Origin: Pachyseris speciosa
Lineage: Eukaryota; Cnidaria; Anthozoa; Scleractinia; Pachyseridae
Length of the DNA stretch: 64,000 nucleotides
Reading direction: 5' to 3'
NCBI GenBank assembly: GCA_016490735.1
Contig: JAEMWC010001465.1
Coordinates: 21,001 to 85,000, forward strand
Shown: positions 46,644 through 59,100 of the stretch, piece after piece
How positions within the stretch are numbered: the first letter of the stretch is position 1
How the letters are laid out: every line of letters starts with the position of its first letter
Notes under the pieces: generated by a model
The model's input: only the letters and a program-made list of their open reading frames with translations
The model's database searches: none
What the model was told of the DNA's origin: nothing
Made by a program: the position numbers and the translations under genes

Positions 46644-47510
46644 ATGGATATGTCCCAGAACTCTGGAGACAATAATGACACCAACAATAACACCCCTGAT
46701 AAGGAGGGTGTTAAAGATTCTATCTGTCGTGATTACCAGCGTGGAGTGTGCACTCGTGGTTCAAAATGCAAATTTAACCACCCTGATGGCATGGGAACTG
46801 AGCTTACAAACAGCCCGATGATCTGCCGAGATTACCAGAATGGAAAATGCCAGCGTTCAACTTGCAAGTACCTGCACTTGTCCAACAATGAAGAAAAGGT
46901 ATTTCTGCGCACCGGTCAGATGCCACCAAAGCGAGATCCCTATGATCCTTTCAGAGGAGAGCCAACCCGTGCAGGACCAAATGATGCAATCTGCAAAGAT
47001 TTTCTTAATAGGAAGTGCACACGAGGACAAGGGTGTCGTTACCGTCATGTTTATGAGGATGGTGAAGAGGGAGGCTATGGAGGCTATGGCTTTGATGGTC
47101 CTTATGGCAAACGTCGCCGTGAGTCATATGAAGGTCAAAGCTACTACTACCTTGTGGATGAAAATGAATCACTGCGACGCAGGGTGGCTGATCTCCAAAA
47201 GCAGGTCACCGACTTGAAAGCCACAAATGAAGTTCTCTTAGAGCAAAATGCAAAGTACCGCAATCAGATCGGCGACCGTGGCAGCTACAATGGTAGTGGA
47301 AGTGGTAGCAGCAGTGGTCCTGGTTACTCCTCTAGCTATGGTGGGAGCACCAATCAGTCTTACAGTACATCATATCCACCACGAGAGAGCTATGCTACTA
47401 AGGACCCCTATGGCAGCTACTCCTCACCCACTGGAGGCAGCTCATATGCTTCCTCAGGAAATTATACCTCTAACTCTGCCTATGGTGCAGGCTATACCAA
47501 GTTTGATTAG
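46644..47510 (+). CDS. ZC3H10: ZC3H10-like CCCH zinc-finger protein (288 aa, single coding exon)
   Basis: An intact single-exon coding sequence starting MDMSQNSGDNNDTNNNTPDK. It has three CCCH fingers: C-x7-C-x5-C-x3-H (about residues 28-46), C-x7-C-x4-C-x3-H (about 60-77) and C-x7-C-x5-C-x3-H (about 116-134). A heptad-like coiled coil follows (about 173-207, NESLRRRVADLQKQVTDLKA), then a Gly/Ser/Tyr-rich low-complexity tail to the end. Finger number, spacing and the following coiled coil match ZC3H10, an RNA-binding protein (in vertebrates linked to pri-miRNA binding and mitochondrial regulation). The tail differs and the protein is shorter than the vertebrate one. The ATG lies a few bases after a possible acceptor (CCTTTAAAAG). 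AATAAA at 47956-47961 ends a ~450-base 3' UTR. Confidence 0.88.
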   Translation: MDMSQNSGDNNDTNNNTPDKEGVKDSICRDYQRGVCTRGSKCKFNHPDGMGTELTNSPMICRDYQNGKCQRSTCKYLHLSNNEEKVFLRTGQMPPKRDPYDPFRGEPTRAGPNDAICKDFLNRKCTRGQGCRYRHVYEDGEEGGYGGYGFDGPYGKRRRESYEGQSYYYLVDENESLRRRVADLQKQVTDLKATNEVLLEQNAKYRNQIGDRGSYNGSGSGSSSGPGYSSSYGGSTNQSYSTSYPPRESYATKDPYGSYSSPTGGSSYASSGNYTSNSAYGAGYTKFD

Positions 47511-50184
47511 TGTAGTTCCACAGCACATATGACCTCGTGACACCATGCATCACTCCTCTCATGTCACTGTAGGTGTTTTTTTAGGTAGCTTTTGTCTCCT
47601 CTGCCATTGTGTAACGGATGTGTTACATGTGGCAGAGGCAAGAGACAGATCTTAAAATTCTCATTGTTCATGATAAGTTGACCATACATGTAATTACACA
47701 GGTTTTTTATGGCACTGCATTATGTCTGTTTGGGCAGTGGGAGTTAAAAAAGTTAAAGTTTGTTTATGTTAAGGCACTGTTCCTTCTCGTGAAAGGGTCA
47801 CCCTTAACTTTATACCGATATATGATTTTTTATAGTTTAAAATCAATTTTGTTAGTGTGTTGGTTAATACATGTACTTTGTAAACTCTACAGATGTAGCT
47901 TGTTGCACAGAACGTTTTTGCAGTTATTGCCCCTTTCTAGCATATTTTACCCAGCAATAAAGATTGTTATCAAAAAATGTTGTTTCACGTCAGTCAGATT
48001 TAAAACCCATTTCCAAAGAAGCATTGGTTTGAAGGATTCAAATTGTGATGAAAGCAAATTTTTATGTTGACTCTAACCAGAAGTAGGCCAACTCGAATCT
48101 TCTTGTCAGTCTTGTGCTTGAGTATTTCCTGGCTCTGAGTAGTGAGTCTCTGGAAATTCCTTCCTAATGAACTCTTTCATCACTGATATCTGTTGCATAA
48201 ATTATTTTGGCCAATAGTTCAAAGGACCAATACATCCAGATCTGACAGTGTGTTGATGTTTGGGTTTCTCCTTTTCTGATTTTTCTTCTAAGCTGACAAC
48301 ATTGTCATCATTTCCATCTCGAAGGGTGCATCTTTCAAGGGGGAAGGTCTTTGCGTGTTAACTTTATTTTTAAACCGATTTCGCAACTTTCGGGCTACCT
48401 TGGTGCAATCTTGAAAACCATCTGATTGTATTAAACGGAATGCAATGTTTGATTCCCGTGTGGTTTTCCCACAGGTAGCACACAAATTTGCTAATACAGC
48501 TTATGTTTTCCATTATTACTCCTCTCAAAGAACGATTTTGCTTGAATTTCGACAACCTGTCTGTCGTGAAGTCTTTCAAAACAAAAGAAAACTCTTGTTA
48601 CAAAGAATGTCAGGAATGTTTGGTTCATTGCAATAGATGAAATTTGATTCAAGATTCAGCACCGATGTAGCGTGAATCATGCACGCACGCAGTTGACAAC
48701 TAATTCCCAGCTACGTGAGTTACGATATTTCCAAAGCGTCTTCCATTATGTATCCATGCAATGCCCAATGGGTACAGTTTACTGGTTTGTTATTTGGAAG
48801 CGCTACGCTTTCTTGAGCAATCAGCTTCTCAACTTCCGCTCAAGCTGACACTCCTTATAAGGATCAAGGTCAAGACATCATTTTGGAATTTTACATTGCA
48901 AGGCGTATCGGAGAGGTTTGTTTGATTTGTTACTAATAAGATCTCTATTTCCCTTGGAACTGCTACGCGGGTATTTTGGACAATCAGCTGGAGGAAATAC
49001 CGGGGATTAACAGGTTAGTCAACGCTGCTTACTTGAATGTTTTAGCGCGGAAACACAATGATTCACTCTATCTTTACCTTGACGGATTAACTGCAAGCCT
49101 GTGAAGCTAGCACAGTTACTGAGTTAGCAGTTGCGACATCGCCAGCTTGTTGATTCTTGCTTCCCTACTTTAACGTGAATTCCAAGATGTCTTTAACAAT
49201 ATTAAACCTATGAATCATGAACTGGAACGTCAACTGGGTTGGTTTAATAAGGCCTTTCAAGTTGCGATTCGCTCAGTCGACTGTCGAAGGTATAAACTCT
49301 CGAATCTTTAATTAACTCAATTACGATTCACCATTTGCGTTCGCAAAGTTTTCGACGCTTGGAACTTTGATTTTATTCCCGGAACAATTCAGTCAGCAAT
49401 TGTTTCTAAACTTTGAATGTCCTTGCTTGATCCAAAGAAACCGTTTCGTCGATCGTTCATTTGCCAAGGTGTTGTGAAGGGCGGCATGTCTGCCTCAACG
49501 AGGTTATCACCCGGAAGTAAGCGATGAAATGGCTTTCTGCGTGCCTATGCACAACCTCAAAAATGCCATTTCCCTATGGAAATGGCTGTTAATTAACAAT
49601 TTTCCGAGGCTACTTTTATCAGAAAACTCACATATAGCGGACAAAAACATTACATTTGTAGGGACTAACATTCCTATACACAGTACACGAGCATTAGGGT
49701 TGCAAAGTAAAAATTAAGGATACTATATCTGTAGTATATTGGAATACTGAATAGTGGAGCTCCCCACATGTATCTTAACATAAGCTTATACTTTTTACTG
49801 CGCTGAAAACAGTCACGTCACTTTCATTGATCGTCACTCAAATCACATCCAAATGGCAGTGCATACACTTGTGGTAATCTTATTTGTGCTTTGTTTATTC
49901 CATTGCATGCACTTTCATTTTGTGTAAACACTTTGCATTTGCTTTTATTTTGATGTTTGCGTTGGCTTCAAATAAGTAAACCATATCATACATATGTCAA
50001 ACAAGCTTAATCGGTCTCCAGTAATCATCTTTTCATCATACCATATTTCCTCAAATAAGCACCCACACTCTAATATGCGTTAACTGCTGAATCTTTGAAA
50101 TACCACTATATCATGCTATTTCATTCTTATTTTGTCTTTCAGTTTGGCCATACCTTTTTCCTTTCATAAACAATGTATTCCCAG
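47511..50184. other. ZC3H10-like 3' UTR and intergenic DNA
   Basis: 47511 to about 47975 is the 3' UTR; the 150-residue open frame inside it is not a gene. Beyond that no recognisable exon is seen. A 31-base candidate start exon (ATG at 49486, MSASTRLSPG, donor GGAA|GTAAGC) exists, but its phase does not fit the next candidate exon of the BCAP-like gene. Confidence 0.4.
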
Positions 50185-53100
50185 GATACTGGGAAACGAG
50201 CAGGTGGAGAAGCCCATTACAGTGGTAAGCATGACATGAGAGGTGCTTGTAATGTATCCCAAAAATGGAAGTCCAGATTCTTGGAGGGGGACAGGGGGAC
50301 AGGAGCCAGGGAGAATAGGAAGCAGAAGGGGTATGGGAAGCAGGAGAGAAACAGGTGGGAAGCAGGAGCTCTAAGAGGGCGGGAGGCGGGAGAAAAATAC
50401 CAAACACTAATTTTTGTCATTTATTAATATGTTAGAATACTTTCGAAAACAAGAACCCAAAATGTTATTTGACTTGCATTTAGCTTCTATTAGTAATCAA
50501 GAAAACGAAAATTTGCACTTGGGCGGAAAAACAGGCTTATTTTCAGTGAAATTGTAAACCCTTTTATGGTGGTTGCTGCATCAGTCATGAAATGTCAAGC
50601 CACATGAGTGCACATGTGTTGCGTAAGATGTCTGGAGCAAGAAGAGCAAGGCTGAGTGTGTGTGAGTTGGTTAGAAAAGTATCTCAAACCTTTAGACCAT
50701 TTTACTTAACAATTAGATTATGAGCTCGAGATTTCCATCGCGTGATAGCTGATGAGGGCGCAGCCCAAATCAGCTATCACGCATAGAAATCGAGAGCAAA
50801 TAATCTAATTGTTTTAGTATAAATCTACTAGCCGTTCAAAACGAAACAAGTAAATTATCCAAATTCTCCTCACAGACACTTCGAAAATGCAAAGAAGCGT
50901 GCGCCATTATGTTGACAACCACTACTCACTATCTATCACAGAATAGATAGCGAGTAGCGTAGCCAATCAGAGAATGGCATTTGTGATAGAACGCTAATAG
51001 ATTTATACTAATAGGTCTTAGAATTTTGCGGTGCGGCAGTGAAAGGTCTGTACATGGAAGACTATGTGATAGCCAGTTGCAACTTACTAAGGAAACGTTC
51101 TGCAAGATTCTTTCAGACTGCTGAGGTGAACATGATATGGAGTCTGATGAAATAGACCTAAAAATTCCACTGTTTTTGTATGGGCCGATGTAGCAGTGTC
51201 GATAGATTTTTGCTACCTGGTCAAAGTCAAAAGCTGACAAAACCATGGAAACGTCTATCAGTGACAAAATTATGTAAATCACTCCCAACTCGGAAGAGGA
51301 GACAGACTTCACAGGTCTAATAACCATTTGGAGCCGAAGGAGATCAGTGCGGCCACCTCAGCACATGGAAGACTTCAGTTTAGATGTACTTAGATTTGCC
51401 AATCGATAATTAAGAATATCAGAAATATGCCTGAGATGTTTGGCTACAAGTCTGTCATATCCTATTTCTGTATTTTAATTGCTTGGATCCCAACAAATGC
51501 CGGACACATATCTAGTCAATATGATAAATCTCACATTATCAGAACATGTGACAATTCAGAACTGCATGCAAATAATAAATAATCCAACATGAAAATGCGG
51601 ACTGAAATGGTAAAACTCTCAAATGAGATAAAGTCAAAACTTCATTAAACTGAGACCATATGGCAGTGTTGATTTTGGGCAAATTATTTAAAAACAAAGG
51701 AAATGCTAAGAATTACGCCTCTTAATGACAAGGATGTGTTTTGAGTCTCGTAATTTACAGGGGATGGGAGCAGGACTGAAAATGGCATGAGTCAGGAGAT
51801 AAGATATAGGAAGTGGGAGAGCAGGGATTTCATCTGGAGTGAAAACTCATGACACAGTATCACCTTTCAGCATGAAAAATGTATCTCAGGAAGTGGGGGG
51901 GGCAGGAGGGGGGAGGTGACAGGGGAGTCCAAATTTCTCACTTCCTGTGTCCTGTTCTCCTGCCTCCTGTATCTTTCCTCCCAAACTCCTGCACTTTTTT
52001 GCATTATTACCGCCCTCAATAATTTAGTTCTATCCAGCCTCCCATCTTTTTAGAAATCCTTCTTCCTTTCCTCCTCTCTCCCACCCCCCTTACCTCTCCC
52101 GCTCCTCTCCCCTATTCTCCCGGGCTCCTGTCCCAGTACCCCCCTCCACATGCACGTACTGTTCAACTAGCATGTTGCATTTTAGGAGTGTCTCCACAAA
52201 CTCAACAGTCTCAACCAAGTTAAGCAACTCAAGGTAGATTTGTTTAGAGTTCAATCTTAGCTTGTTGTCACATATAATAAGGCAGTTAGCAGGGTTTTCC
52301 CGGACACGCAAATGCGCGTCCAGGGATGCACTGATTGGCTGAAAAACTAAAAAGGGATGCAAAACATGTACAGCAAGGAGTCTGTGTCCTCTTGGACGCA
52401 CATGTTTTACTTTCTAAAAATTAGTTTACTACTGAGTAAACCTCTGAAAAATCCCTTTTGAGAATAAAAACAAACTTTTGAATCTTCACTGTTGTTTGAA
52501 TAAGCATGAAGTTGGCACATTTTTCTAAGTGTATCTTCCTGACTGAGTTCATGAATTAGTGAGAAATACCTTATTATAATAAGTGCTTATAATGATTTCT
52601 TTTCAGAGTAAGTATGCATGACACAAAAATGGTTGAATAAGATACATTAATTTATTTTTGGGTACCTATATACCATACTACTGTATAACATACTACTGAT
52701 TACATTCTCCTGCTGGAATTCAAGACAATACCAACTGTGGGACCCCTACTTTTTTGTCTGGAACCCTCGACTTTAGGTCAAAGGAGTCCTAGGGAGTGAC
52801 CCAAAGGAAAGTTTTGAGGGAAAACCCTGAGTTAGGTTATTTGGATTAATATTGCTGTTTAATTGGTACATGAGCTTATTTGCAAAAATTCTGTCTTTAA
52901 TTCTAGATGCCTTGGCTGTTAAGGCAATAGTGCCAGATAAAGCTCTTCATGATGTAAGTATTAAAAAAATACCAGGTTATCTCTTAATTAATGTACAGTA
53001 CCGTAGAATTCCGAAAGTAACGGTCCCGGTTACTTTCGGATTTTGCAGGCAAAAGGGGCCGCTACTTTCGGGTAGCTGTTACTTTCGGGTAGCTGTTATT

Positions 53101-56100
53101 ATTTTACGGATAGGTAAAAAACGTTTGTAACTCAAAGTGGTCTTTAAGCCAAAGAGGACACGTATTATAGAATTTAAAAGTCATTCCATTTATGTATATT
53201 CCTACAATGTAACATAACCAGATGAACAAACAGTAAACAAAACAGAGTACCTTAAGCGGTACGCAAAACATGCATATGCAATCACTAATATTAAACTGTA
53301 CAGTGTATTTTGACTCTTCGCTGACAAATTTATTTCAATACAGTATTGCAGCATTCATAAGTTTCACTCACAGCTTAAATCTTGCTCTAGTTCTCTAATC
53401 TTAATACATTGAACGATAATCACAGGTTTCATGACAAACATTGGTGTTTTTCTTGTTCAAGTTACTACCCAAAGAAGAGATATTATTTGTATTTCTCTCG
53501 TTCCAGTTAATATGTTATGTTTAATACGGTACTCCTTAAGATCGTTTTGTAATCCGTTGGAAAGTACCGTAATACTTGAAATGAACATTAAATACAACTG
53601 TGTTTTCTTTCCACTTTGGGGTAATTTTTCAATAATGTTACTTTTGGGGGGGACCGTTACTTTCGGAATTCTACGGTATGATGAGAATTAACCTTTCACT
53701 TTCATTCCTGGATAAATGGCTAGCATTTACCAACCAGTATGTATTTTTCCTGCTTCCTGCAGATGTATATGTTGTGGTTAAATTTTTTTTGGTTTGATTT
53801 TTTTTGTCAAACCAGTGCAACTTTTTGAAATTGGTTGAAAATTTTCAAGCTGGGTTAAACTTTTCAAACCAGTTTTTTTTTTACAAACTGGTTTGTTTAT
53901 CAACTGTCTAAAAAAAGGGAATTCCCACTTTTGGGGCGTGGTTAAAAAATAGGGATGTGGTTTTTGGGGGGTTCTAAAAAGAATTAAAAGAATTAATTGG
54001 TTTCTGAAGGCTTGCTCTCTCTTTCACCTTACCTACATCCCCACAATTACTCTTTAACCCCCTCACCCATCATGACCCCATGGACTTTGCCACCACCCCC
54101 CTGACTTCTTTGTCCTTGCCATTACAATTTTTTTTTCTTTTTTTTCTCATGTACTCACCGGGACTTGAACCACCAATCTTTGAATCTGGAGTCCTTATCC
54201 ACTTGACCACGCAGACAACCATTGGAAATATTGGCATATTAGTTGTTTATGTAATGTATGTTGGTCCCAGACTCCTCGGCCCAAATTGCACATATTAAAT
54301 TTTGAACATGGGCATTTTTACCAAAGTAAGGCATGGCTGACAAGTTGACGAACGAAGAGAAAAGTTCACATTCTGCTGCTGTCGCTTGTGTTTCTAAAGA
54401 AACATTCGAAAGCCAAATTAAATGCTTGAAAGACAGTCAGAAGACTAACAAATCCTCCATTAATGTGTTTGTTGACAAAGACTTCTATCATCGGGTGAAG
54501 GATTATCTCAAACATGTCACCGAAAAACACCTTGGTGTTGCACCGTCCATCGAAAAAACCGGAGCTTTCAAAGTCCGAAATCAACACTATTGACAGAAAA
54601 AAGTGGAAGTATACGAATGGAAAGCTATTAACTGTAGAAGGAAAAGAAGTTGCACATCAAGGAATGCTGTATGATATCCTTTCACGCTGTCACCATAGAA
54701 TAGCTCATAGAGGGCGTCAAAAAACAGAGAAATGGATAGCTGAAAATTATTCCGAAGTAACACAAAAAGTTGTCAACACTTTCGTTTCTCTTTGCCATTT
54801 TCATGCAGAGCAAAAACCAATTGAAGGGCTCAGTGGAAGATGGGTGTAAGTGACGATTTTGGCCATTTTGCTGATGTCAAAATATCAATATCAGAAAACA
54901 GAAAATGTGGGCCAAAATACGCATTCAATGCGTCACTTAGCAGTCTTCCACCAAGCCCTTTATTTGAAAACTAAGCGCCAAATGCTTGTAACTGACTTAA
55001 GACAACACAGAACTCTCTGCTCAATAAGACATAATGTGCCATATGGCTTTTTGACTCATAAACAGCACACAAGATGCCCAGCTGACTTGGAAATATGTTG
55101 GGTCTACTTTTTTTCTTGAATGCAGCACTTACTACAGGTGTCACTACCCGTGTTTTGCTTAATCATGGCGTTCAACAAGCTTGCTTGGCTCACAAACAGT
55201 CCACAACATTCTTGGTTGACTTAAAACAGCACACAGAGGCCTTGGTTAATTTTAAGTCAGCACGCAAAGAGTTTGTCCAACTTGAAAACAGCATTCAAGG
55301 GGTTAGTGCTAACATTAATTAAGTTAGACTTAACGGCGTTATTTGCAAATTGTGAAATTGAATCGTTAATGTTCTGCCATGCGTCACACAACAAAGTGTT
55401 AAAATATCTTGCTTGAAAATACATTTTGCTGTTTATCTCGCATGAAAATACTTCTTGCTGACGTTTACCTCACGTGAAAATGCTTTTTGCTGATGTTTAC
55501 AAGCCTCCATGGAAGAAAAATAACCGAGGTCATCACGGCAAAGTGATTTATGTGTTGATATTCGCCAGCATGTTTTAACTGGTTCACAAAACACCACATG
55601 ATAACAAATGCATTTTCATTTTCAATATTTGCCACACGCGTCAACTTTTCCTTGCATTATATTCAGGATACTCATCGAAAACGGACAGACTTTTCATCTT
55701 GCCAGTTTCCCTGTCTTAAATGATTTCTCCGTAATGTTTCCGAAGTGAAAATAATCTACCATACGCATAGTCCGAGTGGATTTAATCCTGTCATGCCACC
55801 CACGGGAAGTTTTCACTGTGGGAGAACTATTGCCTCCAAGCGCAGACAGCTCTCTCCAAACATCAGAGATTTTCAGCGTAAAGTCCAAAAACACCTCTCG
55901 TTTTCTGAACTTTTAGCACTGCAACCTTTGACAGATGGGCCGAGACTAGCAACGGAACGCCGCTTTTTAGATGAGAGCTGCTTTCAGACTTTTTATCACC
56001 TGGCCCTGTAATCTGTACTCCAAAACAGGGATTTCATGATTTGGAAAGCACAGAGAAAACTTCTTTGGATTCTTTCAGAGAAGCTAGTGGCTTGCGGGTA

Positions 56101-59100
56101 TCAAGACTTCATGATGTCTTCCTTACCACCAGGCAAGCAGGCAAACACTCAGGCATAATGCAATTAAAATGGAACTCAGTACCGATCGAGCTGACCTCAA
56201 CTGCATAAGTTTCGTATCTGTGAATCGATGTTTTAACTGCCAAACTTGTAGTCTTCATCACACTATCAAACAATAAGTCCCTGTCAATCAATTCATGTCC
56301 AGTTTCAGTAATCTAAGCAGGAAAAACTGTGCTAAGTGACGCATTGAATGCATTGTTTGGCCCGAGTTTTCTCAAAAACTGAGTGCAAAAAAGCGAAAAA
56401 AAATAAAGGGCAATGTTTTTCTAAAGTATCAAAGGCCACATACAAAAATTCAGTTCATATGGACGACATCAGCAAAATGGCCAAAATTGTCACTAACGCC
56501 CTTCTTCCACTGAGCCCTTCAATTACATCCAGATTAAAACCAGTGGTTAGCCCTCTTAAATCTCAATCATTCCTATCACTCATTGAAGTTGATCATATGG
56601 ATTTTAGAAACTGTCCATGCGAGTGTGAACCAAAGCACAAGTGGACTATCAATGTTATTGATCACCACACAAAGTTTATTAACCCATTGACTACTGGCTG
56701 TTTTTACGTTTTCTGAGTGATTTTCCACCTATAAACGAGGAATAGCAATTTGTGACTCCTTATTTGAAACTACCAGGGAAAAGTGGTGCTGTCCTAAGGC
56801 ACTGGAGGCTCAAGGTTTCTGAAAACGTCATTTTGACGTAGCTATTTTTTATCCGTGAAGCAACAACAATGGCCCAAGTTCAGTTTGCTTGCGATTTTTG
56901 CTAAGTTTACAGCCATTTTTCATCTTTAGTGGCTGCCTGATGAGAGTCCACTTTCTCAAAGAATCGAGCAAGGTGATGTACTTTGTAGTCGAATTTGGCT
57001 TGTTACTCGACGAACTGGGAATTTGGCCGGTCAGACACTTAGTAGCTTTGGGACTCGACTAATGATGAATTTCTCGACCTGCCGCCGCATATTTTGGAAT
57101 TTGTGAGCACTGAAGATGACCACAAGCAGGAAATTTTGGTGGTAGGTCGGAGTGGCTGTAGACTTAGTTTACATGTGAAAGAATTGGGGGGTTTATATGT
57201 GAAAGAATTGGGGGAAGGAACGGGCACTGAAAAAAATTCTTGTTAGTTCCTAGCATGCAATGCGCTCGAGATGTTAAAAATGTTGGGAAGGCCCGAATGC
57301 ACTGGAACAAAAGGCTGTATCTACGCTCGGGAGAAGAATATGAACAAGAAAAGTCATTTCTAAGCTAGAACAAGGACTGAATTTCATTATGATGGTTGAA
57401 GTTTGGTTTTTTGACGATGATTTCCTTAAAAAACATGAAGGCAAAAAGGGGCATTTTTGTCATTTCTCTTTGATGTTAAAAACGGTCAGTTTCATTCTTG
57501 TCCCAACATCACGGTACCATGGAAAACCGTAAAAATCTCGAGCAAAAACTGATCTTTCAAATCGACACTCTTAATCCCCACGGTATCAACGAGTGCTTTT
57601 CATTCAATTAATTTATTCCTGTTTTCCACGTTACCATGTTACCACCAAAAGCGTAGCTCCATTTTCTGTATATAAACCGTACACAACCCACAATTCCTCG
57701 ATTCACTCTGACGAAGGGCTAACGCTTGAAATGTCAGCTAATCGAATCCCTGTACAGTGGTCACTCCGTTGATAAACGAAATTTTTGTTATCCTACAAAA
57801 ATGTTGACAGACAATGGAGGTGAATTTGAAAATAAAAAGCTGAGAACATTTTGCAGTGATAATCAGATCCAACTTCTCCATGGAGCAGCCAGAACACCGA
57901 CGTCACAAGGGCTGGTTGAAAGGTCAAATTGTACATTGAAAGAAGACGTGATCAGAGAGCCTTAATAATGAGTACATGTGGTCTTGAAATTGGCAAATGG
58001 TGCAAATACACAATGCAAGCATCCTACATCATGAATATTACATATCATCATGCAATCAAGATGACACCCTACATGTATGAAGCAATGTTTCACATGAAAG
58101 CAAAAAGGGAATTGTTACACCATCCTGCTGAAGATGAAAAAGCTCTTGAAGAAGACCCCACTCCTTGAGAGAGCCAAACTCCTAAAGAAGATCACGCCAT
58201 TTCCACCACTGAAACCAGATCCCAAGCATCCAAAAAACGAAAGGCAATCCAAGAAGAACAGAAAACCTACAATGCCAAAATGATCAAACAGTCTGAAGCA
58301 AGTCCTAGAAAGAGACTGTATGAAGTTGGTGAAATGGTTTCCATCAAAATTGATAGAGTAGATAAAAAATCTCCTATGCACCCAAACTTGCTTCTTGGAA
58401 AAGTAATTGATGTTCAAAATAAATATGTTCAAGTTGTCACACCATATGGGTGTATTAAAGGCCTAACTGCACCTTCAAGGCTTTTCCCATGTACAGCAAC
58501 AAATGTGGAACTAGATTATGAAAAAGAAATTTCCTTTACTGGAGCATGTAAAATGGCTGAAAATGCCCAATAAGTTAACATGTTTTATTGACACTGAGAA
58601 CTATGAACACAATGTCATCTTGACATACATGTACCCAAAGTAACAATGTACATTAATTACTACAAACATTTTTCTTTTTTCCTGAAAGTATGCTTAAATG
58701 TTATTTAGCCAGAGATGCTAACAAAATAAACTTTTGTTATCCTCACAAAAGCCTCCCAACCCTAACCCTGCCCCTTTCCCTAACAGAAATGAATGCTAAC
58801 CATTTGAAAGAGACTTTACCCTAAACAAAATATTATCCTGGGAACATTAAACATTATATAATTCATACACTTACCAGTATCCTACACCCTGTTGTAAACC
58901 TCTATAATCACTCACTAAGAAATAATTTTAGAAAGTACATGGTAAAGGTCGATCACCAAACCTCAACAAAAAGCTAACCATTTATAATCAGTGCTTAGGC
59001 CTAATCACTGTAGATCAGTGATAATTCTATGCCAGACTCTAATAAATATCTAGTTGTGCAATTCAGAGAGGAGATCATGTTGAGTTTTCTACATGGTTAA

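Larger units (their letters stand above)
54333..58573 (+). pseudogene. KRBA2/SCAND3-type integrase, broken into three pieces
   Basis: Piece 1 (54333-54822) starts MADKLTNEEKSSHSAAVACV. It needs one frame change near 54560, then shows an integrase zinc-binding region (H-x3-H at CHHRIAHRG; later C-x2-H in LCHFHAEQ instead of C-x2-C). Piece 2 (56521-56690) carries LKSQSFLSLIEVDHMDFRNC with the first catalytic Asp (codon 56591-56593). Piece 3 (about 57790-58573) carries KMLTDNGGEFENK (Asp at 57810-57812) and TSQGLVERSN (Glu at 57918-57920), giving exact DD35E spacing. It then holds two in-frame stops (about 57962 and 58166) and a C-terminal SH3/chromo-like region (EVGEMVSIKIDRVDKKSPMH). Similar integrases were domesticated as KRBA2 and SCAND3 in mammals. 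This copy is clearly dead. Confidence 0.8.

Noticed and set aside
47618..48070. 150-residue frame downstream of the ZC3H10-like gene
   Set aside because: Lies in its 3' UTR, runs across the AATAAA signal, and has no domain or splice signal.
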